Below, in pieces: positions 1 to 5,103 of a DNA stretch of 5,103 nt; positions within the stretch are counted from its first letter, which is position 1, and every line of letters begins with the position of its first letter. Source of the DNA: Thiomargarita sp. (GTDB lineage Bacteria > Pseudomonadota > Gammaproteobacteria > Beggiatoales > Beggiatoaceae). The DNA lies in contig JAGLFE010000298.1 in assembly GCA_023144675.1 (NCBI GenBank), positions 1-5,103 of the forward strand, given 5' to 3'. The translations under genes were made by a program, and so were the position numbers. Below the pieces are notes generated by a model. It was not told the origin of the DNA and made no database searches. It saw only the letters and a program-made list of their open reading frames with translations.

Positions 1-2
1 AA

Positions 3-2003
3 TTAATTGCGCACTCTGCCAGTGAAGTAGGTCCAGCCCTGTTTTTTTCCTTGTTAATCATAACCTTGAGTTTTATTCCAGTTTTTACCTTGGAAGCCCA
101 AGAAGGACGCTTATTTGCCCCGTTAGCATTTACTAAAACCTATGCAATGGCAGCAGCGGCAGGATTATCCATAACCATTGTTCCAGTTCTTATGGGCTAT
201 TTCATTCGCGGTTGGATACCCAGTGAAAAATATAATCCCATTAGTTGGTTGCTAATTTTTATTTATCGTCCTTTATTGAAAATAGTTTTATTTTTACCAA
301 GAACTACTTTAGTTTTAGCTCTATTAATTATGTTGAGCATTTCAATTCCATTATTTGGCATCGGTAGTTTACTAACGCCAATAACTTGGTCGCTTCAAAC
401 CCTAAATAAATCTTTGCAATTGAATAATATTGCCATGCAGGAAACGGTGGAACAATGGCAGATTGATTTACCCAATTATTGGCGACAAACTTTTGCTGAT
501 TATCCCATTATGGTTAAAATGACCAATGGTTTAGGCTCAGAATTTATGCCCGAATTATATGAAGGCGATTTATTGTATATGCCAACTACTTTACCAGGAA
601 TATCTATTGGCAAAGCCCAAGAATTATTGCAACAAACGAATAAATTAATCAAAACCATGCCCGAAGTTAAAACGGTATTTGGTAAAATTGGGCGAGCGGA
701 CACAGCGACCGACCCTGCGCCATTAACCATGATTGAAACTTTCATTCAATTAAAACCCGAAGTCGAATGGCGTAAAGGCATGACGGTTGAAAAATTAATT
801 ACCGAATTGGATAATTTAGTCGATTTTCCAGGTGTAACCAATGCGTGGGTAATGCCGATTAAAACCCGGATTGATATGTTGGCGACTGGAATTAAAACCC
901 CAGTGGGTATTAAAGTTGCTGGTCCTGATTTAAAAATCATTGAAAATATTGGCAAACAGATTGAGCAAGTGGTAATGCAAGTTGAAGGCACGACTTCCGC
1001 TTATTCAGAACGTGTTACTGGCGGACGTTATATTGAAATTGTTCCAAATCGAGTAAAAGCCGCCCGTTTAGGTTTAAATATTTCTGATATTAATACAGTG
1101 ATTAGTATTGCAGTTGGAGGCATGAATATTACTGAAACGGTTGAAGGTTTAGAACGTTATCCAATCAACTTGCGTTTTCCAAGAGAAATGCGTGATGATT
1201 TAGAAAATTTACAGGAATTATTGCTACTCACACCTACTGGGGCGCAAATTCCATTAATCCAAGTTGCCGAGATTAAAATTGTTGATGGTCCACCGATGTT
1301 GAAAAGTGAAAATGCTCGCTTAAATGGCTGGACTTTTGTGGATATTCGTGATGTTGATGTCGGAACTTATGTTCAACAAGCGCAAAAATTGGTGCGTGAA
1401 CAAGTTCAATTACCATCAGGCTATTCAATAACTTGGTCAGGACAATATGAATATATGTTGCGCGCTCAAAATAAATTGAAAAAAGTGGTACCCTTGACTT
1501 TATTTATTATCTTTTTACTGCTGTATTTAACTTTTGCCAATATTACAGAAGCCTTATTGGTAATGTTTACCTTGCCATTTGCTTTAGTGGGTGGCTTTTG
1601 GTTAATTTTTATTCTTGATTACAATATGTCCATTGCTGTTGGGGTTGGGTTTATCGCCCTGGCTGGCGTTGCTGCGGAATTTGGGGTAATTATGTTAGTT
1701 TATTTGGATAATGCCCTTAAAGAATATCAAGCAAATCAGCGTTTGAATACTAAACAAGATTTGCAGATTGCAATTATAGAAGGAGCGGTATTACGTATTC
1801 GACCCAAAGCTATGACTGTTGCGGTAATTATTGCTGGTTTATTACCGATTATGCTTGGGCATGGAACTGGTTCTGAGGTGATGCAACGAATTGCGGCACC
1901 AATGATTGGAGGAATGATTACTGCACCATTGTTGTCTTTATTTGTAATACCTGCGATTTATTTATTATGGAAAGAAAAAAGTTTTAATAATTTAAATATA
2001 TAA
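3..2003 (+). CDS. cusA: CusA-type Cu(I)/Ag(I) efflux RND transporter, C-terminal part (5' end outside window)
   Basis: Inner-membrane proton-driven pump of the tripartite Cus (HME-RND) system, which exports Cu(I)/Ag(I) through a periplasmic adaptor and an outer-membrane channel. The frame is already open at base 3, in mid-protein, so an apparent TTG start at 51 is not real. By my recalled E. coli CusA sequence the window begins near residue 438 of about 1047. Visible in order: TM5 and TM6 (to about base 210), TM7 (about 300-356), the second periplasmic loop (to about 1490), then TM8-TM12. The three methionines of the E. coli copper site (M573, M623, M672) are present at 579, 729 and 876. Channel methionines equivalent to M486, M501 and M1009 are at 147, 192 and 1881. 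Proton-relay residues equivalent to E939 and K984 are at 1677 and 1806. These favour Cu/Ag over Zn/Co. An extra ~57 residues follow TM7. The gene ends in tandem TAA stops. Confidence 0.95.
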   Translation, partial: LIAHSASEVGPALFFSLLIITLSFIPVFTLEAQEGRLFAPLAFTKTYAMAAAAGLSITIVPVLMGYFIRGWIPSEKYNPISWLLIFIYRPLLKIVLFLPRTTLVLALLIMLSISIPLFGIGSLLTPITWSLQTLNKSLQLNNIAMQETVEQWQIDLPNYWRQTFADYPIMVKMTNGLGSEFMPELYEGDLLYMPTTLPGISIGKAQELLQQTNKLIKTMPEVKTVFGKIGRADTATDPAPLTMIETFIQLKPEVEWRKGMTVEKLITELDNLVDFPGVTNAWVMPIKTRIDMLATGIKTPVGIKVAGPDLKIIENIGKQIEQVVMQVEGTTSAYSERVTGGRYIEIVPNRVKAARLGLNISDINTVISIAVGGMNITETVEGLERYPINLRFPREMRDDLENLQELLLLTPTGAQIPLIQVAEIKIVDGPPMLKSENARLNGWTFVDIRDVDVGTYVQQAQKLVREQVQLPSGYSITWSGQYEYMLRAQNKLKKVVPLTLFIIFLLLYLTFANITEALLVMFTLPFALVGGFWLIFILDYNMSIAVGVGFIALAGVAAEFGVIMLVYLDNALKEYQANQRLNTKQDLQIAIIEGAVLRIRPKAMTVAVIIAGLLPIMLGHGTGSEVMQRIAAPMIGGMITAPLLSLFVIPAIYLLWKEKSFNNLNI

Positions 2004-2073
2004 TAAATTCAATACTTTACATTTTTAACTTTTAATTAGCATTAATAATGAAACAATTAAATATATTCAAACC

Positions 2074-2101
2074 TTGATTTAAAAAATCAATAAGTTATAA
2101 T
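2074..2101 (+). promoter_or_regulatory. Putative sigma70 promoter of the coiled-coil protein gene
   Basis: A perfect -10 box TATAAT (2096-2101) lies 16 bp downstream of TTGATT (2074-2079), which matches four of six -35 positions. Transcription would start near 2108, giving a leader of about 90 nt before the ATG at 2200. A 7-bp perfect inverted repeat (TTGATTT / AAATCAA, 2074-2090) covers the -35 box. A 13-bp palindrome, ATCTAGGCTAGAT (2102-2114), is centred on the expected start site. Either could be an operator, but in DNA this A+T-rich the first could be chance. No regulator is identifiable from the window. Confidence 0.45.
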
Positions 2102-2187
2102 ATCTAGGCTAGATTAATTTATTAGAAAGGAATAATGTTAGTGTTATTACTTTTTAATTAGTTTATTGTTAAATTTATTTAATATTT

Positions 2188-2193
2188 AGGAGA
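2188..2193 (+). promoter_or_regulatory. Ribosome binding site of the coiled-coil protein gene
   Basis: AGGAGA lies 6 nt before the ATG at 2200, a strong Shine-Dalgarno match that fixes this start. The signal peptide begins directly at this methionine, which agrees. Confidence 0.8.
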
Positions 2194-2199
2194 ATTATT

Positions 2200-2844
2200 A
2201 TGCAATATTTTGATTTAAAAATACTTTCCATCTTTTTTACACTACTATTTGCTACATTTTCGTTACAGGCGATTGAATATTATTGTTGGAAAAATAATAA
2301 TGATATTCGTGAATGTGGAAATTATGTACCTCCAGAATATTCTCAAAAAGGGTTTCGTCATTTAATAAATGATGGCGTTTGGAAAGATATACCACCTGCT
2401 CTAACTGCAGAAGAAATTGCCGCCCAAAAATTACAGGAAGAGGAAAAACAGAGACTTATAGATCAAGCTGCTGAAGATCAGGTATTATTAGGTAGATTTA
2501 GTAGTGATCTAGAAATTATTGATATTCGTACTTCTAAGGTAAATGAAATTAACAAACGAATTGATCTTTTGCAAATTAAGTTAGATACTGATAAAACTGG
2601 TCTCAAAGATAAGGAAGAAAGATACGAACAAGATAAAGAATCTACTTCGTCAGAAGAAAATCAATTAGAACTTAAATTATCAAGGATTAAAGATACTAAA
2701 ATACGTATTAAAAAGCAAGAAACAATTTTAGCCGAAAAAATAGCAGAACGCAGACAGATTATAAATAAATATAATATTTATCTTGAAAGATATTTAAATA
2801 TTAAACAAAGAAATAATCCTGAAGCAATAAGTTCTGAATATTAA
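2200..2844 (+). CDS. Secreted coiled-coil protein with DUF4124-like N-terminus
   Basis: Predicted 214-residue periplasmic protein of unknown function. Residues 1-24 form a Sec signal peptide: one basic residue, a hydrophobic core LSIFFTLLFATF, and probable cleavage after SLQA. The mature start (YYCW, then RECGNYVPPEY, residues 27-47) resembles DUF4124 proteins, where an aromatic/Trp strand is followed by a G-x-x-VPPEY segment. Two cysteines, C29 and C39, could form a disulfide. A stretch starting at LTAEEIAAQK (about residue 69) leads into a long, charged, heptad-rich region of Glu, Lys, Ile and Leu up to about residue 203, best read as coiled coil. The VLLGRFSS segment near residue 95 matches a recurring VLLATYSS-like motif I recall from this family. 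There is no membrane anchor after the signal peptide and no lipobox. It has its own promoter and RBS, and an inserted palindromic element follows the stop. The family assignment is from memory of similar proteins; no reaction or partner is known. Confidence 0.8.
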   Translation: MQYFDLKILSIFFTLLFATFSLQAIEYYCWKNNNDIRECGNYVPPEYSQKGFRHLINDGVWKDIPPALTAEEIAAQKLQEEEKQRLIDQAAEDQVLLGRFSSDLEIIDIRTSKVNEINKRIDLLQIKLDTDKTGLKDKEERYEQDKESTSSEENQLELKLSRIKDTKIRIKKQETILAEKIAERRQIINKYNIYLERYLNIKQRNNPEAISSEY

Positions 2845-2848
2845 TTTT
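2841..2848. repeat. Left copy of 8-bp target-site duplication
   Basis: TTAATTTT directly abuts the left terminal inverted repeat of the 2849-2933 element and is repeated exactly at 2934-2941. It contains the TAA stop (2842-2844) of the upstream gene. The insertion therefore left that reading frame intact. Confidence 0.65.
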
Positions 2849-2933
2849 GGTAGTCCTGAACAAAGATGGTCTCAAAAAACCTGTCAGGTCTCAAAGACCT
2901 AACAGGTTTAGCACTACCTATTTTAGGACTACC
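2849..2933. mobile_element. 85-bp MITE-like palindromic element
   Basis: The element begins with GGTAGTCCT (2849-2857) and ends with the perfect reverse complement AGGACTACC (2925-2933). The similarity of the ends extends to 11 of 12 positions. Exact 8-bp direct repeats TTAATTTT flank it immediately on both sides, as expected for a transposase-made target duplication. It has no coding capacity. Its centre is a strong hairpin (2877-2909). Inside are short direct repeats: GGTCTCAAA at 2868 and 2887, and ACTACCT at 2913 and 2928. This architecture fits a non-autonomous miniature element mobilised in trans. Several IS families make 8-bp duplications and I cannot assign one. The alternative is a chance coincidence of a palindromic intergenic repeat with a short A+T-rich direct repeat. 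Confidence 0.6.
2877..2909. repeat. Strong palindrome, AACCTGTCAGGTCT type
   Basis: Left arm AAACCTGTCAGGTCT (2877-2891), loop CAA, right arm AGACCTAACAGGTTT (2895-2909): 14 of 15 positions pair, with one C/A mismatch (2885 with 2901). In RNA this would be a very stable hairpin at the 3' end of the upstream transcript. It could protect the mRNA or hinder read-through. Only three T's close the stem and no U-tract follows, so it is not a classical intrinsic terminator. Similar palindromes are, as I recall, dispersed in high copy in several bacterial genomes including Beggiatoa relatives; this cannot be checked here. Confidence 0.8.
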
Positions 2934-2941
2934 TTAATTTT
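2934..2941. repeat. Right copy of 8-bp target-site duplication
   Basis: TTAATTTT directly follows the right terminal repeat and is identical to 2841-2848. The next bases differ on the two sides (G at 2849, A at 2942), as do the preceding ones (A at 2840, C at 2933), so the match is exactly 8 bp. Confidence 0.65.
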
Positions 2942-2945
2942 AAAT

Positions 2946-2971
2946 GGGATGGGTAATAATATACCTATCCT
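2946..2971 (+). other. Hairpin in the trpS leader
   Basis: GGATGGGTA (2947-2955) pairs with TACCTATCC (2962-2970) around a 6-nt loop ATAATA: eight Watson-Crick pairs plus one G-U in RNA, extendable by a second G-U (2946-2971). It is followed by TTTACG, so the U-tract is only three long. It could be a weak terminator for the upstream unit or a structure in the trpS leader. I see no T-box or other riboswitch features. No convincing promoter for trpS was found between 2942 and 3018. Confidence 0.4.
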
Positions 2972-3018
2972 TTACGCATATCTAAAAAATATTCCGCATT
3001 CTGATAAAAAACCTAAAT

Positions 3019-3025
3019 TAAGGAG
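3019..3025 (+). promoter_or_regulatory. Ribosome binding site of trpS
   Basis: TAAGGAG ends 5 nt before the ATG at 3031. It favours this start over the in-frame methionine codon at 3043. Confidence 0.85.
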
Positions 3026-3030
3026 ACACT

Positions 3031-4242
3031 ATGAATTTATCTATGCCACAACGAGTTTTATCTGGCATGAGACCAACAGGTCAATTACACTTGGGACATT
3101 TGCATGGTGTATTAAATAATTGGATTGAACTACAACATAAATATCGTTGCTATTTTTTTGTAGCAGATTGGCACGCTTTAACTACAGAATATGATAATAC
3201 TGCTGCTATTGCATCAAGTGTTTGGGATATGGTAATTGATTGGTTATCGGTTGGGATTAATCCAGGCGAAGCAACTTTATTTATTCAATCTAAAATACCA
3301 GAACATGCAGAATTACACCTATTATTATCTATGTCCACACCATTAAGTTGGTTGGAACGGATTCCTACTTATAAAGATCAACAACAAAAGTTGAAAAATA
3401 AGGATTTATCCACTTATGGTTTTTTGGGTTATCCATTATTGCAAAGTGCGGATATTTTAGTTTATAAAGCGGGAATGATTCCAGTGGGTGAGGATCAAGT
3501 TGCTCATGTTGAATTTACCCGTGAAGTTGCTCGGCGTTTTAATCATATTTATGGACGGGAAGCGGATTTTGAAATAAAAGTAACTGAAGCTATTCGTAAA
3601 ATGGGTAAAAAAAGTGCTAAAACTTATAAAAATTTAAGAAAACGTTATCAGGAACAAGGTAATGCAGAAGTTTTAAGTATTGCCCAAGCCTTAGTTGATG
3701 ACCAAGCTAATATTAGTTTGGGTGATAAAAAACGTTTATTAGGTTATTTGGAGGGGCAAGCGAAAACAATTTTACCTGAACCTGAAGCTTTGTTGACTAA
3801 AACCTCAAAAATGCCTGGTTTGGATGGACAAAAAATGTCTAAATCCTATCAAAATACTATTTCCTTGCGAGAAACAGCTAAATCCGTAGAAAAGAAAATC
3901 CGTACCATGCCAACTGATCCAGCTAGAATTCGCCGTACTGATGCGGGTGATCCTGATAAATGTCCAGTTTGGGAATTTCACCAAATTTATTCTGATATGG
4001 ATAAAAAAACTTGGGTACAAACTGGCTGTAAAAATGCAACTATTGGTTGTTTGGATTGTAAACAACCAATTATAGATAGCATAATAGCAGAATTAGCACC
4101 TATTCAAGAACGGGCGAAGAATTATATGGAAGAACCTGAATCAGTGCGGGCTATTTTAGCTGAAGGTTGTGAACAAGCTCGTCAAACAGCGCGTGAAACA
4201 TTGGAAGAAGTACGGCAAGTAATGGGATTAGTTTATCGTTAA
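3031..4242 (+). CDS. trpS: Tryptophanyl-tRNA synthetase (long form with Fe-S-type cysteine motif)
   Basis: Cytoplasmic class I aminoacyl-tRNA synthetase that activates tryptophan with ATP and charges tRNA-Trp; 403 residues. The opening SGMRPTGQLHLGHLHG carries the HIGH-type signature (HLGH, residues 20-23), and KMSKS is at 268-272 within LDGQKMSKSYQN. GMIPVGEDQVAHVEFTRE (about residues 147-164) is the conserved region of the Trp/ATP site. Compared with the ~334-residue E. coli enzyme there are about 66 extra residues (roughly 182-247, Lys/Gln-rich and helical) before LPEPEALL, as in the longer TrpRS of Pseudomonas and Xanthomonas relatives. Four cysteines, C311, C333, C340 and C343, are spaced C-x21-C-x6-C-x2-C, close to the C-x22-C-x6-C-x2-C [4Fe-4S] motif of Thermotoga maritima TrpRS. 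Its stop overlaps the scpA start. All catalytic signatures are intact. Confidence 0.97.
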   Translation: MNLSMPQRVLSGMRPTGQLHLGHLHGVLNNWIELQHKYRCYFFVADWHALTTEYDNTAAIASSVWDMVIDWLSVGINPGEATLFIQSKIPEHAELHLLLSMSTPLSWLERIPTYKDQQQKLKNKDLSTYGFLGYPLLQSADILVYKAGMIPVGEDQVAHVEFTREVARRFNHIYGREADFEIKVTEAIRKMGKKSAKTYKNLRKRYQEQGNAEVLSIAQALVDDQANISLGDKKRLLGYLEGQAKTILPEPEALLTKTSKMPGLDGQKMSKSYQNTISLRETAKSVEKKIRTMPTDPARIRRTDAGDPDKCPVWEFHQIYSDMDKKTWVQTGCKNATIGCLDCKQPIIDSIIAELAPIQERAKNYMEEPESVRAILAEGCEQARQTARETLEEVRQVMGLVYR

Positions 4243-5027
4243 TGAGTGATGCAACGGTTAATAAGACTTTTGCTATTGTAGAAGGCAACTTACTTGAGAA
4301 TTTGCCCACGGATTTATACGTGCCGCCAGATGCGTTGCAAGTTTTTTTAGAAAGTTTTGAAGGTCCTTTAGATTTATTATTGTATTTAATTCAACGGCAA
4401 AATTTGGATATTTTAAATATTCCCATTGCCGATATTACCCACCAATATATAAAATATATTGAATTAATGCAAAATTTGAATTTGGATTTAGCCGCTGAAT
4501 ATTTAGTAATCGCTGCGACTTTGATGGAAATAAAATCGCGGTTTTTACTGCCGACAAATAGCGATTTAACTGCCGAAATAGATGATCCACGTACGAAATT
4601 AATTAAGCAATTACGTGAATATGCGCAATATAAACAAGCCGCCCAAGATTTGAATGCTTTGCCACGGATGGAAAGGGATATTTTTATGGTTGCGGTTGAG
4701 CCACCCGATATTCCTAGAGAAGTGCTTATTCCAGAAATTAGTTGGTCGGAATTATTAGATGCGATTCGTGATGTTATGCAACGGGCGAGTTTTTGTAGTT
4801 CTCATCAAGTAATACATGAACCGCTTTCAGTACGCGAACGCATGAGTTTAATTTTAGCACAGTTAAAAATCAATAAAAAGCTTGATTTTTATCATTTTTT
4901 TGATTTAGCTGAAGGTCGAGCAGGAGTTGTGGTTACTTTTATCGCCATTTTAGAATTAACCAAAGAATCTTTAATCGTTATTCTGCAACCAAATCCGTTT
5001 GAAAAAATAGAAATAGTTGGTTTATAA
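4242..5027 (+). CDS. scpA: Segregation and condensation protein A (kleisin subunit)
   Basis: Kleisin of the bacterial Smc-ScpAB condensin: it bridges the SMC head domains and binds ScpB dimers, compacting and segregating chromosomes. The 261-residue length is normal for ScpA. The N-terminal SMC-neck-binding domain begins at VFLESFEGPLDLLLYLI (residues 34-50, with the FEGPLDLLL signature at 39-47) and continues through LNIPIADITHQYI to EYLVIAATLMEIKSRFLLP (86-104). A middle helical linker follows. The C-terminal winged helix (about 195-258) includes VTFIAILELTKESLIVILQ and ends FEKIEI. The ATG shares its A with the last base of the trpS stop (TAATG), and there is no clear Shine-Dalgarno, so translation is probably coupled to trpS. 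In many Gammaproteobacteria trpS-scpA is followed by scpB and rluB; here at least 73 bp without a gene follow. Confidence 0.95.
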   Translation: MSDATVNKTFAIVEGNLLENLPTDLYVPPDALQVFLESFEGPLDLLLYLIQRQNLDILNIPIADITHQYIKYIELMQNLNLDLAAEYLVIAATLMEIKSRFLLPTNSDLTAEIDDPRTKLIKQLREYAQYKQAAQDLNALPRMERDIFMVAVEPPDIPREVLIPEISWSELLDAIRDVMQRASFCSSHQVIHEPLSVRERMSLILAQLKINKKLDFYHFFDLAEGRAGVVVTFIAILELTKESLIVILQPNPFEKIEIVGL

Positions 5028-5103
5028 CTAATTTTATTACATCTAAAGCTCCTCTGCAATATAGTTATAAGCTCAATTCATAATCCATTGAAAATATAAA
5101 ATG

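Noticed and set aside
51..53. TTG at 51 as the start of the RND pump gene
   Set aside because: The frame is open from base 3 and the upstream residues (ending SEVGPALFFS) match the CusA family, so the protein begins outside the window.
500..991. Two antisense open frames of 81 codons inside cusA
   Set aside because: They are complements of well-conserved CusA coding sequence and have no family resemblance.
2004..2073. Possible terminator after cusA
   Set aside because: Only short A+T-only inverted repeats (for example TTAAT/ATTAA at 2032-2045) are present, without a G+C stem followed by a T-tract.
2841..2941. CRISPR-like or attachment-site interpretation of the repeat region
   Set aside because: There is one hairpin unit with no regularly spaced repeats and spacers, and no tRNA gene or integrase is nearby.
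2847..3119. 90-codon + strand open frame starting at a TTG
   Set aside because: It runs through the inverted-repeat element and into trpS in another frame, has no RBS and no recognisable protein; it exists only because the palindrome lacks stops in that frame.
3805..4065. Antisense open frame of 86 codons inside trpS
   Set aside because: Shadow of the conserved KMSKS and cysteine-motif region of trpS.
5037..5065. Possible promoter after scpA (TATAGT at 5060 with TTACAT 17 bp upstream)
   Set aside because: The -10 is good but the -35 matches only two positions, and no gene is visible in the window for it to serve.

Overview
The window reads as A+T-rich chromosomal DNA of a gammaproteobacterium. 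Four protein genes all lie on the + strand: the 3' two thirds of a CusA-type copper/silver efflux pump, a small periplasmic coiled-coil protein with a DUF4124-like start, tryptophanyl-tRNA synthetase (trpS), and the kleisin subunit scpA. A long-form TrpRS with four cysteines followed directly by scpA is typical of Gammaproteobacteria. The low G+C and the AACCTGTCAGGTCT-type palindrome are reminiscent of Beggiatoa-like sulfur bacteria, but that assignment is only a suggestion made from memory.

Layout. Bases 1-2003 hold cusA, cut by the left edge. Bases 2004-2199 are an A+T-rich spacer without a convincing terminator; it contains a good sigma70-like promoter (2074-2101) overlapped by two short palindromes. 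The secreted coiled-coil gene follows (2200-2844). Immediately after its stop codon lies an 85-bp palindromic element (2849-2933). It has 9-bp perfect terminal inverted repeats, is flanked by exact 8-bp direct repeats (TTAATTTT), and carries a strong internal hairpin. It looks like a small non-autonomous mobile element (MITE-like). A short leader with a second hairpin (2946-2971) precedes trpS (3031-4242), which overlaps scpA (4242-5027) by one base. Bases 5028-5100 hold no recognisable gene; the window ends on an ATG that might start the next one.

How the parts relate. cusA belongs to a metal-efflux operon whose other members (cusB, cusC) would lie to the left. The coiled-coil gene appears to be a separate transcription unit. 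trpS and scpA form a translationally coupled pair of housekeeping genes. The palindromic element forms the boundary between the coiled-coil gene and the trpS-scpA unit. No defence system, CRISPR array or RNA gene was seen. The most noteworthy items are the MITE-like element with its target-site duplication, a ~57-residue insertion in CusA, and the iron-sulfur-type cysteine motif of TrpRS.
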